Source: Coriobacteriaceae bacterium AF45-21 (GTDB taxonomy: Bacteria; Actinomycetota; Coriobacteriia; Coriobacteriales; Coriobacteriaceae). Taken from it: a stretch of 63,819 nt of DNA. Positions 43,655 through 54,022 of the stretch are shown here, in pieces. The first letter of the stretch is position 1, and every line of letters begins with the position of its first letter. Both the position numbers and the translations under genes were made by a program. Below the pieces are notes generated by a model, which worked only from the letters and a program-made list of their open reading frames with translations, ran no database searches and was not told the DNA's origin. The stretch lies in NCBI GenBank assembly GCA_027682925.1, contig JAQCYU010000010.1:1-63819 (forward strand), given 5' to 3'.

Positions 43655-44577
43655 TCGGCCGTCATCCTCCTTGCCAGTTGGTTGCCCACGATACGGGCGA
43701 CTACGTTAAACAGCAGCACGCAAATCATCAGCAGCGCCGCGGTGCCCCAAACGATCTGCTGGGCCTCGGGGCTGCCCTCGCCATAGATCTTGTAGATGTG
43801 CACGGCCAGCGACTCACCGGGACGGAACACGTTCCAGGCGCAAGTGGGGCTCGACAGGTTAAAGCTCAAGAAGTTCAGACGCACCGGCGAGCTCATGCCC
43901 GAGGTAAAGAGTAGCGCCGCGGCCTCACCAAACACGCGGCCGGCCGAAAGCACGATGCCGGTCACGATGGCGGGCATGGCCTCGGGAATCAGGATGTGCA
44001 GTGTGGCCTCCCAGCGGGTGAGGCCCATAGCCAGGCACGCATCGCGCTGGGCCTGCGGCACGTCCTCGAGCGCCTGCTGAATCACGCGCACCAGGATGGG
44101 GATGTTGAACATGGTGAGCGCGACGGCGCCGGAGATGATGGAGTACTTCCAGCCCAGCTGCACCGAGAACACCAGAAAGCCGAACATGCCCACGACGATG
44201 GAAGGCAGCGAGGACAGCGTTTCGATGGCGGTGGAGGCGATGTCGCGGATGGGGCCGTCCGGCGCGTACTCGACCAGGAAGACCGCGCCGCCCAGGCTGA
44301 TGGGCACCGAGATGATCAGGGTAATCAGCAGCAGATAGAACGAGTCGAACAGCTGGTAGAGCACACCGCCCTGGGTTCCGTTGGCGCGCGCAGGCTGCGT
44401 GAGAAAGCCCGGCTGGAACAGCGTCGAGATGCCCTCGAACAGGATGTAGGCCACCATGGAGACGACGATGAGCATGACGATGGCGACGATCGCCGTCAGC
44501 ACGCCCGTGGCGATGCGGTCCTGCCTTTGGACACGCCCGAGTCTCGCCTCGTCGATATGGATGCGCGTGCTAGCCAC
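43651..44577 (-). CDS. pstA: Phosphate ABC transporter permease PstA
   Basis: A 308-residue inner-membrane permease with about six helices and the typical EAA-like cytosolic loop ACLAMGLTRWEATLHILIPEAMPAI. The chosen start is GTG 44577, which overlaps the pstC stop within GTGGCTAG and has an AAGGGGGC site; the longer open frame begins at a TTG without support. With PstC it forms the phosphate channel across the membrane. It lies in the order pstS-pstC-pstA-pstB on the minus strand. Confidence 0.94.
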   Translation of the reverse strand: MASTRIHIDEARLGRVQRQDRIATGVLTAIVAIVMLIVVSMVAYILFEGISTLFQPGFLTQPARANGTQGGVLYQLFDSFYLLLITLIISVPISLGGAVFLVEYAPDGPIRDIASTAIETLSSLPSIVVGMFGFLVFSVQLGWKYSIISGAVALTMFNIPILVRVIQQALEDVPQAQRDACLAMGLTRWEATLHILIPEAMPAIVTGIVLSAGRVFGEAAALLFTSGMSSPVRLNFLSFNLSSPTCAWNVFRPGESLAVHIYKIYGEGSPEAQQIVWGTAALLMICVLLFNVVARIVGNQLARRMTAE

Positions 44578-45478
44578 GAGCCTTCGCCCCCTTGCGGCCA
44601 ATGAGATGGATGATCAGGATGAAGATGAGGCTCATGCCCATCAGCAGAAGACCGAGCGCCCACAGGACGTCGTCCTGGGCCGAGCCCTCGGCATAGACCG
44701 CCATGGACGTGGTGAGCGTGGTGGTGATGGTGGAGGCCGGCGACAGCAGCGACGTCGGCATGGCCTCGATACCGCCGATAACCATGCGCACGGCGAGCGT
44801 CTCGCCAAAGGCGCGGGTCATGCCAAGGATGACCGCGGTCATGAGCGAGGGCATGGCGCTCTTGAGCACCACGTGCCAGATGGTCTGCCAGCGGGTGTAG
44901 CCCAGCGCGAGCGAACCCTGGCGGTAGCTATCGGGCACGGCGCGCAGGCCATCGACCGAAAGCGTGGTCATCGTCGGCAGAATCATGACTGCCAGCACGA
45001 TAGCGCCGGGCAAGATACCCAGACCCGTGCTCACATGGAAAACGCTCTTCATAAGGCCGACGACCACGTGAAAACCGATCAGGCCAAAGACGACCGAGGG
45101 AATGCCGGTCAAAAGCTCAATAAGCGGCTGAAAGACCTTGGAGCCAAACTTAGGCTGGATCTCGACCGCAAAGATGGCAGAGCCGATGGCGATGGGCAGC
45201 GCGATGAGCGTGGAGAGCACCATGACCGCAAACGAGGTGACGATCAGGGGCAGGGCGCCGGTGTAGGGCAGGCCGTTTTCGGCTGTGTTGGCCAGGTCCC
45301 ACTTGGTGCCGGTGAAGAACTCGACGACCGAAACGCCGTCCTTGAGAAAAGCCGAGAGGCCCTTTTGGGCGACCATAAAGATGAGCTCGGCAACGACAAG
45401 CGTCACGAGCGCTACGCACGCGCCCGTGACGCCCAGGCCCACGTTCTCAAGGTCGCGCTTTGGCAGCTGTTTTGCCAT
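44570..45478 (-). CDS. pstC: Phosphate ABC transporter permease PstC
   Basis: A 302-residue permease with about six helices and the permease loop GSLALGYTRWQTIWHVVLKSAMPSL. GTKWDLANTAENGLPYTGALPLIVTS is the conserved periplasmic/helix-2 region of PstC. It starts 24 bases after pstS and overlaps pstA at its end. It pairs with PstA to carry phosphate released from PstS. Confidence 0.95.
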   Translation of the reverse strand: MAKQLPKRDLENVGLGVTGACVALVTLVVAELIFMVAQKGLSAFLKDGVSVVEFFTGTKWDLANTAENGLPYTGALPLIVTSFAVMVLSTLIALPIAIGSAIFAVEIQPKFGSKVFQPLIELLTGIPSVVFGLIGFHVVVGLMKSVFHVSTGLGILPGAIVLAVMILPTMTTLSVDGLRAVPDSYRQGSLALGYTRWQTIWHVVLKSAMPSLMTAVILGMTRAFGETLAVRMVIGGIEAMPTSLLSPASTITTTLTTSMAVYAEGSAQDDVLWALGLLLMGMSLIFILIIHLIGRKGAKARG

Positions 45479-45502
45479 TGCAAACCTTTCCGGGGCGATT
45501 AC

Positions 45503-46441
45503 TTATTTAGCGGAGACCTTGCCGCTGGCGTCCTTGACGACCTTCATAGCAGAGACGGGGATAAAGCCCTGCTCCTCGACGAGCTTGCCCTGGACGTCGT
45601 CGGAAAGCATGAACTCCAGGAAGGCCTTGGTGGCCTCGTCGGCGTCCTTGGAGCAGTACATGTGCTCGGTCGCCCAGATCTTGAAGGAGTCGTCGGTGAC
45701 GTTTGCGCTCTTGGGCTCCACGCCCTCGACCTTGATGGCGTTGAACTTGGAGTCGTCGAAGTGCGAGAAGTCGAGGTAGGAGATGGCATTGTCGGTGCTG
45801 CCCATCTGAGTCTGGACATCGCCGGACTTGTCGAGCTCGGCGTCGCCCTTAAAGTCGACGGCCTCGTCGCCAAAGACGGCGGCCTCGAAGGTGGCGCGGG
45901 TGCCGGAGCCGGCCTTGCGGTTGAGAACGACGATCTTGGCGTCGTCGCCGCCGACCTCCTTCCAGTTGGTGATCTGGCCGGAGAAGATACCCTTGAGCTG
46001 CTCGAGGGACAGGTCGTCGACCTTGACGTTCTTGGAGACGACGGGGCCCATGCCCACGACGGCGACCTCGTGGTCGACGAGGTTCTTGACCTGGTCGGCC
46101 TCGAGCTTGGTCTCGGCGAAGACGTCGGAGTTACCGATAGTGACGGTGCCGGCGGCGACAGCGGTCAGGCCCTTGCCCGAACCGTTACCCGAGCCAGAGA
46201 CGGAGACGTCCGGGTTGGCATCCATGAACTTCTCGGCAGCAGTCTCGACGAGAGCCTGGAACGAGGAAGCGCCGTCGTAGGTCACCTCGCCCGAGACGGA
46301 CTCGGCAGCAGCGGCGCTGCCCTCAGCAGCGGTGTTGGCGGCGTTGGAGCCGCCGCAACCAACGAGACCGAGACCGACGATGCTGGCAAGACCACCAGCG
46401 AGGCCGAGGAACTGACGACGAGAATAAGCCTGATCGAGCAT
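45503..46441 (-). CDS. pstS: Phosphate-binding lipoprotein PstS
   Basis: A 312-residue extracytoplasmic binding protein. The N-terminus SRRQFLGLAGG is a twin-arginine signal and LVGC is a lipobox, so it is probably exported folded by Tat and lipid-anchored. Phosphate-site segments include YDGASSF, SGSGNGSGKG and NRKAGSGTRATFE. ATG 46441 follows AAAGGAAG. It is the first gene of pstSCAB and probably phosphate-regulated, although I could not identify a Pho box with confidence. Confidence 0.94.
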   Translation of the reverse strand: MLDQAYSRRQFLGLAGGLASIVGLGLVGCGGSNAANTAAEGSAAAAESVSGEVTYDGASSFQALVETAAEKFMDANPDVSVSGSGNGSGKGLTAVAAGTVTIGNSDVFAETKLEADQVKNLVDHEVAVVGMGPVVSKNVKVDDLSLEQLKGIFSGQITNWKEVGGDDAKIVVLNRKAGSGTRATFEAAVFGDEAVDFKGDAELDKSGDVQTQMGSTDNAISYLDFSHFDDSKFNAIKVEGVEPKSANVTDDSFKIWATEHMYCSKDADEATKAFLEFMLSDDVQGKLVEEQGFIPVSAMKVVKDASGKVSAK

Positions 46442-46644
46442 GATCTTCCTTTCATACATGCGACTCGCGGGCACCCTGCCCGCTTTGCTGTTTGGAAAGA
46501 TACGGCCCCGACCGGGCAGCGCCCGCGCCAACTGCGGTTTTTTACGGGCATCTGATAGACCCTTACCGCAAGCGCGGCTCGGCTTTACAAACGAATAACA
46601 AACCCGCCACCAAGCATGACCCGCCTTTTACACCAATAAAAACA

Positions 46645-46713
46645 AAGTTGCGGTGAAATAGTTCCTGCTTGGCCATCAAATGGCCCATTCTAGGAACTAT
46701 TCCACCGCAACTT
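46645..46713. repeat. Long hairpin between pepV-like and pstS genes
   Basis: AAGTTGCGGTG (46645-46655) pairs with CACCGCAACTT (46703-46713). After one mismatch, AATAGTTCCT pairs with AGGAACTATT. A small GGCCAT/ATGGCC stem lies inside. It sits upstream of the pst operon. Confidence 0.8.
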
Positions 46714-46760
46714 AAAAAGCCCGGACGAAAGGGGTGCTAAGTTGTTAAAACGCCGCAGCC

Positions 46761-48196
46761 TTAAAGCTCAAGCTCGTTCAAACGTAAGATTGCCACGATG
46801 TAGATCTTGAGCGCCTGCTTGAGCTGTTCCTCGTTGGCGCACTCATTGGGGCCGTGCATCTGGCCGCCCCATGCGGGCAGCTCCAGGCCGGTCTCCTCGG
46901 GGCCAAACGAGACGGCGCGGGCAAAGTTGCGTGCGTACGTGCCGCCGCCCATGGCAAAGGGCTCAGCATGCTTGCCCGTAACTCGTTATAGGTATCAATA
47001 AGCGCCTTCACGGCCGGATCGTCGGCAGAGACCGAGAACGGCACCTTCGCACGACCCACACGGCACGTCACGCCAAAACGGCCCACGAGCGGATCGAGCT
47101 GCTCGCGGATGGTATCGGCACTCGTGCTGTCGGGGAAGCGCACGTCGATGACCTGCTCGATGTGGCCATCCACCACACGGATGACGCCGGGATTGCTGGT
47201 GAGCGGGCCAAACGCGGGGCTCGTCGCATCGATGCCCAAGCCGCGGCCATAGGCGTCCGCATGCACAAAAGCCAAAAACTTGACAAACTCGTGCTCCGCA
47301 GGCGTCAACAGGCGCTCGTCACGGGCGCCAAACGCATCCTCGGCCTCGCGCAGATACGCCACGATGAGGCCGACGGCATTGATCGTTCCCTCGGGCATCG
47401 AGGCATGACCGCCAATGCCGTGGGCGAAAATCTGGGCATGTCCGTTGTCGAGTGCTGTGATCTCCAGGCGGTCGGCGTTCTCGACCGGTGCCGGCAGCTC
47501 ATCGGCGTCAATCGCAAGCTCGCAGATAGACTGCGACGGAATGGCGTTGCTCGCCTCGGCACCGCTCCAGGACACAATACGGCCGCCGTCGATCTTGGAG
47601 CTCACAAATGTCGCCCCAAACTGGCCCTTCTCGGCATTGCAGACCGGGAACTCGGCATCGGGCGTAAACAGAAAGTCGGGGTCTGCGTGGTTCTCCAGAT
47701 AATGGTGAACGTCGGACATGCCCACTTCCTCATCGCAGCCCAGCAGCGCGCGGAAGGTATAGCGCGGCACAATGCCGTGTTTGAGCAGATAAGCGCCAGC
47801 GTAGAGCGACAGCACCGCCGGGCCCTTGTCGTCGATCACGCCGCGGCCGAGCAGCCAGCCCTCGCGACGCTCCATCGCAAATGGGTCGGTATTCCAGCCG
47901 GGGCCGGCAGGCACCACGTCCACATGGCAGATAGTCGCGAGCTGCTTATCGCCGCGACCCGGAATATCGGCGATGCCCACAAAGCCCTCGTCATCGCTCG
48001 TCTGGTAGCCGAGCTTTTGCGCAATGCCGAGCGCGCAATCGAGCGCATCACGAACCGGGCGGCCAAACGGCGCACCGGGCTCCGCATCGGCAGCAACGGC
48101 CACAGACGGATAGCTCACCAGCTGCTCGATATCGGCGACGACATCTTCCCAGACCTCGTCGACATACTCAGCGACGCTCTGCTCCACCTGATTCAT
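46761..48196 (-). CDS. PepV-like M20 dipeptidase, one apparent frameshift
   Basis: A zinc dipeptidase of about 478 residues. Motifs are ICHVDVVPAGPGW (metal His), GRGVIDDKGPAV (bridging Asp), LLGCDEEVGMSD (catalytic Glu) and IGGHASMPEGTINAVG in the lid domain. The C-terminal frame carries PFAMGGGTYARNFARAVSFGPEE, with NECANEEQLKQALKIY at the end. A missing A near 46988 explains the break. ATG 48196 is the PepV-like start MNQVEQSVAEYVDEVW. The enzyme probably cleaves dipeptides in the cytoplasm for amino-acid supply. Confidence 0.9.
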
Positions 48197-48250
48197 AGAC
48201 TGCCTCCTTACCAATGAGCGGCAAGCGTACCCGCCCCTCACATTTAGTTC

Positions 48251-48912
48251 CTAGATAGAGAAAAGTTTAGCAAGCTCGGCCACCGAGTGCACCACTGCAT
48301 CGGCACCCGCCGCCTCATGCTCACCCGGCGCCGCCGCGCCCGAATAGATGCCGATGCACGGCACGCCCATCGCGTGCGCACCCTCGACGTCGTTAAAGCG
48401 ATCGCCGATCATCACGCATCGTCCGCCGTCGCGCCGAGCGCCGCCAGGGCATCGCGAACCGAATCGGCCTTGGTCTCGCGCCCCTGCGGCGGATTCATGC
48501 CAACCACGGCTTCGAACTGAGAAAGACCAAGCTCATGCACCATGTCGATGCATTTGGCCTCCATGCGTGACGTCGCCACGGCCATACGCTTGCCCCGGGC
48601 GGCCAACTCATCCAGCAGCTCGGGAATCCCATCGAACACGGGGTACTCCTCCGGTCCCAGCTCATCAAAAAAGGCGCGGTACTCGTCGGCCACCACAAGC
48701 GACTCCTCGCGGGAAAAGCCGTAAAAGTCGTGAAAGCTCTTCCACAGGGGCGGCCCGATCATGCGGCGCAGATCACCCATCTGCGTCTCCGAAAACCCGC
48801 GCGCAGCCAGCGTCTTGCGCGTCGAGGTCATCACTGCCCGACCCGTATCGGCCACCGTGCCGTCAAAATCGAACAGCACAACCGGCCGCTCGCAAAGTTG
48901 CAATGCCGCCAT
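48251..48912 (-). CDS. HAD hydrolase (Gph/phosphoglycolate phosphatase-like), one apparent frameshift
   Basis: About 220 residues. Motif I is VVLFDFDGTVADTGRA; the alpha-helical cap follows (GPPLWKSFHDFYGF); motif II/III lies in MAVATSRMEAKC. After a missing base near 48425 the second frame gives VMIGDRFNDVEGAHAMGVPCIGI, the motif IV acidic pair, and ends at TAG 48251-48253. ATG 48912 is chosen over 48945 because the family starts just before the DFDGT motif. Substrate is probably a small phosphate ester such as a nucleotide or phosphoglycolate. Confidence 0.88.
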
Positions 48913-49068
48913 CGGCACCCTTCTTCCCCAGTTGATGATTTCCACACCACCGCTTCAAACTGTTGACTATTCAACAATTGAACCTAGCAATGTAGAGCAA
49001 CTCCACTATACTTGTCGCACTTTACTTTCAGAAGGCGGCGCTGCCGCGCCCCAACGAAAGGTGCAATT

Positions 49069-49926
49069 ATGTCTTTTGCCATCATAACCGACTCCACGTC
49101 GGACATCTCCCCCGCCCGCGCCCAAGAGCTCGGCATTTACGTGATTCCGCTGCATGTGATTATCGAGGGCGAGGACTGCTCGACCAGGTGCAGATTACCG
49201 CCGAGGAGTACGTCGCCCGCATGGCCGGCTCCGAGCAGCTGCCGCACACCTCGCAGCCGAGCGCCGGCGAGTTCAAGGCACTCTTCGACCGCGTACGCGC
49301 CGACGGCCACGATAGCGCGATCTTTATCTCGCTATGCAGCGAGTGGTCCGCCTGCTATGCCAACGCATGCCTGACGGCCGAAACCCACGAGCTCGACGTG
49401 CGCTGCATCGATTCGCGCACCGGCTCGGGCGCCGAGGGCCTGCTGGTGGAGTACGCGCTGGCCATGCGCGAGGACGGCCGCAGCCTGGACGAGACCGAGG
49501 CGCAGATCCGCGCGACCCTGCCCGACGCCCACCTGTTGCTGATTCCGCGCACGCTCGAGAACCTCGTTAAGAACGGCCGCGCGCCCAAGCTCGCCGGCCA
49601 GCTCACGCAGATGCTCAACATTCGCCTAGCCGTTTCGCCGGAGTGGAAATCGGGCGAGATCAAGGCCATCAAGAAGGGCCGCGGTGCCAAGCGCATCGTT
49701 GCGAACACCATGCTGACTGCCTCGAATTTTTGACCGAGCACCCGGCTCCAGCGTGCGCGTGCTCACGACCGGTGCTGCCGAGGAGCAGGAGCTCGTTAAC
49801 CAAGCGCTCGCAGGCCAGAACTACGTAGACGCCGGCACCGGCCCCATCGGCTGCACCATCGCCACCCACGTAGGCGTCGACGCCATCGCCATCAGCTACT
49901 GTCCCCGCTACCAACCTGCCAATTAG
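49069..49926 (+). CDS. DegV-family fatty-acid-binding protein, three apparent frameshifts
   Basis: DegV proteins bind fatty acids and deliver them to the FakA/FakB kinase; the N-terminus MSFAIITDSTSDISPARAQELGI is typical. The body is in a second frame (QITAEEYVARMAGSEQLPHTSQPSAGEF, IDSRTGSGAEGLL, IPRTLENLVKNGRAP). A C-terminal frame has GSSVRVLTTGAAEEQEL and IGCTIATHVGVDAIAISY. Missing bases near 49183, 49722 and 49748, each in a short run, account for all changes and give a protein of about 286 residues. Three breaks in one gene make true decay possible, but each fits the error pattern. Confidence 0.85.
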
Positions 49927-49953
49927 GGACAGGTTTATTTTGGCAGGTTTTAT
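49913..49953 (+). terminator. Terminator overlapping the degV stop
   Basis: AACCTGCCAA (49913-49922) pairs with TTGGCAGGTT (49940-49949) and is followed by TTA. The degV stop TAG lies in the loop. Confidence 0.7.
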
Positions 49954-50112
49954 CTGGGCAAACGTTAAACGGTAACAAAGGCTTGCCTGGCAAGATCGGA
50001 CATGCCAAAGCCGTCGAACAACCGAAGTACACCCAGCCACAACAAAGCCATCACGCCGACGCGCCGCAACTCAAGGCGCGCCGGGCGTCTTTTTAGGAGT
50101 CGCGGCGGAAAA

Positions 50113-50148
50113 GGGGCCGTTTTAGCCAAAAGGCCGCGAAACGCTTCC
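50113..50148 (+). repeat. Left direct repeat of the TOTE cassette
   Basis: GGGGCCGTTTTAGCCAA, two bases, then GGCCGCGAAAC matches 53650-53682 with few changes. The repeats bracket the TOTE gene. Confidence 0.7.
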
Positions 50149-50237
50149 CATTACGCCGCAACTTCATTGCCGCCCAACCAGCTAATCGAGAAATTGGCGG
50201 CGATCGATGCTTTGTCCAACCCCCTTGCGATACCCTC

Positions 50238-50455
50238 TGGGCAAAAAATGGCAAATATGAGTACTGTTACCAGTTTAGTAACAGCGAAATCTGGCTGAAT
50301 TTGCCATCTTCCGCCAATTCCGAGCGTCATAAAGTCCCGAATCGCCATGTTTAGAGGGTTGATTCTATCCAATCCGAATCGATTGGTCTTAAATACTTTC
50401 CAGATGATATGTTACTGCTCAAACCACAGTACTCATATTTGCCATTTTTTGCCCA
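50238..50455. repeat. 218-bp element with perfect 30-bp terminal inverted repeats
   Basis: The left end (50238-50267, beginning TGGGCAAAAAATGGCAAAT) is the exact reverse complement of 50426-50455. Pairing continues imperfectly inside, with GTAACA and ATCTGG matched by CCAGAT and GTTAC. No ORF is evident. The structure is MITE-like; I could not identify a target-site duplication. Confidence 0.85.
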
Positions 50456-50640
50456 CAGGTCTATTCGAGGATAGTTTCCTGCGCCTCCAGCCCACCTCAT
50501 GGCCGCCAAAACCCATTCAGCAACAGCTACCGCACATTTTGACATCAGCCAAACACCACTCACGGAGCTGTACTCCGCTATCACCGAACCAAAATCAGAG
50601 TCGAGTCCCTTAAAAATCAAAATAACGTACCCTCATTTCA
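50456..50640. promoter_or_regulatory. Upstream region of the TOTE gene
   Basis: About 185 bases between the inverted-repeat element and the TOTE gene, more AT-rich than average and the likely location of its promoter. I see no clear -10/-35 pair. Confidence 0.3.
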
Positions 50641-53600
50641 ATGAACTCCGACAAGAACGGCATTTACATGAGCACCGTCACGCATCAATACGCCCTCATC
50701 GGGGGTACGCTATTCCAATTCAAGAAAACCGTCGCCCATGTATCGGAGCCGCACAGCCAAATCGTCATCTGCGGCAACGGTCCAGACATCCGTTACGCAA
50801 CACTGGAAGAATGGGAGAAAGCTGGCGAATCTTTCGATAGACGGGCACAGGTCGAAGGAATCGTCACCAGTGCGAGCCCAGCGCGCGACAAACTGGAACT
50901 CTTTCGCAATCTCTTTACTGGCCGCAAAGATGTTTACGCTCATGGGTACCGCAGAAAAGACGGGGGCATCGGCTATACACCCGCCTGCGCAAATGAATGG
51001 AAGGCAAGCATTTGCCCCAAAGTAAATCGTCAGAAAACCAAATGCGCGGAATGCGGCAACCGCATCTTCCCCAAGCTGAGCGATGCCGCGATCATCGCCC
51101 ATTTCAAAGGCAACGACGACAGGCTCCGAGACGTCATAGGTCAATACGTTCTCGATAGTGACAGTAACACAAAAGTCCTGGTCATCGACTTTGACGGAGC
51201 CGATTGGAAAGAAGCGACAAACGCCATTCGGCTTGTCGCAAAAAACCATGGGATCGATGCTGCAGTCGAGCGATCGAGATCAGGTAACGGCGCACATGTC
51301 TGGTTTTTCTTCCTAGAGCTCACCAGCGCAAAGATCGCACGAGAATTTGGAAGCAGCCTTATCACCGAAGCGGCGGCGCTCAACAAGACAATCACCTTTG
51401 AAGCTTTTGACCGGATGCTGCCCGCGCAGTCCACCATTCCTGAGGGCGGCTTCGGAAATCTCATAGCACTGCCTTTTCAAGGAAAAGCGCAGCGAAAAGG
51501 GAACAGTGTATTTGTTGACGAGCAATTTGAGCCCTTTCCCGATCAATGGCTTTACCTTTCACAAATTCAGCTGGTTCCACATGCAACGGTGCAAAATCTA
51601 ATCGAAAGCATCGACAATAAACCGCATGGAATATCAGCTGCAGTGGCGGGAAACACCGCCGCGCCACATTCTCAGAGGCCGCGAAAGCGGCTTCCGCTCA
51701 CGCTGCAGGACTTCCCGTCATCGCTACCCGTCACGCAAGCCGATATGCTCTACATAACCGAAAGATCTCTGAGCCCGGCCGCCCAGATGGAGGTTCGCAG
51801 GCTTGCAACATTTGCCAACCCGGAATTCTTCCGTGCCCAATCAATGCACCAATCAGTATTTGGCAAACCGCGGTACATAGACCTCAGTGAACTTAGAGAT
51901 GGCTGCGTTGCGATTCCCAGAGGCTGTAAAGCTCAACTCGAGCGGCTGCTTCAAGAAGCCGGCGCTTCTGCTCACTATTCAGACAAGCGCATGTCGGGCA
52001 ATCCAATTGTGATGACATTTAAAGGGGCTCTTCGCCCTGAACAGCAAATTGCCGCCGAACAGATGCTCAACTATGAAGACGGGATCATGTCCGCGCCGAC
52101 GGGTTTCGGGAAAACCGTCATTGGGGCCTATCTTATTGCTGCCATCGGTCTTCCAACGCTTGTCATCGTTCCCAAGACTGCGCTCATTGCCCAATGGAAA
52201 TCCCAGCTCGAACGGTTTATCGACATTACGGATAACAGAAAGCCAGTTCGAACCCCAAAAGGACGAATCAGTAAAAGGCAGCCTCCGCTCATTGGCCAAA
52301 TCGGAGGAGGCAAAACCACCATAAGCCATCTCATCGACATTGCTTCATTCCAGTCTCTGTCCAGCAAGGACCCCCAGACCGGAGAACCAATAGCCAAGGA
52401 GTTCGTTCGTGATTACGGCCTCATCATCTGTGATGAATGTCACCATGCAGCCGCACCACAGCTTGAGCTCGTCCTCAAATCCGCTCCAGCCAAATATGTA
52501 TACGGCCTTTCCGCGACGCCCGAACGCTCGGACGGACTCACGCGAGCACTCTCAATGCTCTGCGGCCCGCTTCGCCATGTCATTGATCCAAAAACGCAAG
52601 CAATCCAACAGGGAATTCAGCGCGTTGTTAGGCCGCGTTTTACCGGAGTTCGACTACCCGCCTACGAACCAGGGGCGTCCTTTAATCAAGTTCTCGATCT
52701 CCTGTGTGCGCACACAGCGAGAAACGAAGCAATTGTCGACGATGCCCTCGAGACCGCGTCAAACGGTCGACATCCGCTTGTGCTATCCAAAAGGAAAAAA
52801 CATGCCGAAGAGCTATGTAGGCTGCTTCAAAGCCGCGGACACGAACCTATACTCTTAACCGGAGAAATCGACGCCAAAGAAAGAAAGGCAATACTGAACA
52901 GCCTTCCCGGCTTCGAGCATGAGCATCGAATTATCATCGCAACCGAGGCCTTCTGGGCGAGGGTTTCGACCTGTCTTACCTTGACACTCTGCTCATTGCC
53001 ACACCGATATCTTGGGACGGCAGCATAACGCAGCAGGCAGGCAGGCTACATAGAAGTCACGAGGGCAAGCAGCGGGTTGAGATATTCGACTATGTTGATT
53101 TGTCGATACCCATGCTCGCGCACATGTACCAGAAGAGACTCAAGACCTACGCCAAGCTGGGGTATGAAGTCTTTGCAGCAAATGACAACAAACGGGCCGA
53201 TCAAAACATCCTCGTTAGGCCGGCAAGGGCCGTGGAGGCCTTAGCGGATGACATCGAGCGCGCAACGAAAAGCATTTTTATTGCCGCGCCCTACGCATCC
53301 GCTGCATGCCTCGCAAAGCTCGCTGCCGTACTCACAGGCGCCGCCGCCCGTGGGATTGCCCTTGAGATTTCAATTGCCTCGACTCCGCACAATGACGTGA
53401 AAGCGATTTTTACCGAGATGAACGTCGACTATTCCATCAAAGCCGAGGGCGCCTGCGCGCGTCAGTAATTGACGAGGAAACCGTCTGGTACGGAACTATC
53501 CCGTTACTGGCCTTTCCTAAGAAAGAGGACTGCAGCATCCGTTTCAAAAGCAGCGAAGTTGCAGCCGAGCTTTTAAGCGAAATCCAGCGAAGAGGAGAAC

Positions 53601-53650
53601 TGGAGGTCGCAGCCACGAACGGGACGTCTCCAACAGTTACGGTGGAATAG
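50641..53650 (+). CDS. TOTE-type conflict protein: primase, SF2 helicase and PLD domain; two apparent frameshifts
   Basis: One protein of about 1,003 residues combines three modules. Residues about 100-330 form an archaeo-eukaryotic primase: VIDFDG (catalytic Asp pair, about 182), SGNGAHVWFFF (about 214) and ALPFQGKAQRKG. Cysteines in CAECGNR suggest a zinc knuckle. A superfamily II helicase follows: APTGFGKT (about 484), ICDECHHAA (about 597) and LSATPERSDG (about 623). After a missing C near 52952 come ATPISWDGSITQQAGRLHR and, near 53210-53480, a phospholipase-D-like region. A second break near 53457 leads to SVIDEETVWYGTIP and the stop. This arrangement matches the TOTE conflict family, a proposed defence against invading genomes. 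An ATG at 50668 is an alternative start. Confidence 0.82.
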
Positions 53651-53685
53651 GGGCTGTTTTAGCCAATCGGCCGCGAATCAATCCC
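53650..53685 (+). repeat. Right direct repeat of the TOTE cassette
   Basis: GGGGCTGTTTTAGCCAA, two bases, then GGCCGCGAATC starts at the last base of the TOTE stop and runs to the toxin gene's stop codon region. It matches 50113-50148. Confidence 0.7.
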
Positions 53686-54020
53686 TATTTCCCCGCGAAA
53701 CATAAGCGAGCAATCAGCTGCGGGCCCTGAAATAACTCCTCATGCGAGCCCATTCTCACCAGTCGGATCACAGGATTAGTCTTATGCGGCAAGTACAGAA
53801 CGACCACATCGACCAAGCCATCGGATAGATGGAAATCGATGTGGCCGTTGTAATTGCCGCCCGGGTTTGAAAGCTCATGGGCGCCATATTCCGCGGGAAG
53901 CGAGCCGCGAGCTGCAAGCTCTGCGACTGCTGCCTTAAACTCGGTTTTTAGCTGCGGATGGATGCGCATCGTCCGTTTGTAATCCGCCTTAAACTGAGCC
54001 TCGACTTTAATCTCAAACAT
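53685..54020 (-). CDS. YafQ/RelE-superfamily mRNA interferase toxin
   Basis: A 111-residue RelE-fold toxin. FKADYKRTMRIHPQL at the start, RGSLPAEYGAHELSNPGGNYNGHIDFHL in the middle and NPVIRLVRMGSHEELF at the end match YafQ-type ribosome-dependent RNases; the final His in GSHEELF is the usual catalytic residue. It begins 2 bases after the antitoxin stop, the standard antitoxin-toxin order. It lies beside the TOTE gene, forming a small defence or mobile patch. Confidence 0.9.
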   Translation of the reverse strand: MFEIKVEAQFKADYKRTMRIHPQLKTEFKAAVAELAARGSLPAEYGAHELSNPGGNYNGHIDFHLSDGLVDVVVLYLPHKTNPVIRLVRMGSHEELFQGPQLIARLCFAGK

Positions 54021-54022
54021 CG

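Noticed and set aside
44456..46555. 699-codon plus-strand open frame
   Set aside because: It runs antisense through pstC and pstS; its composition follows the codon bias of those genes.
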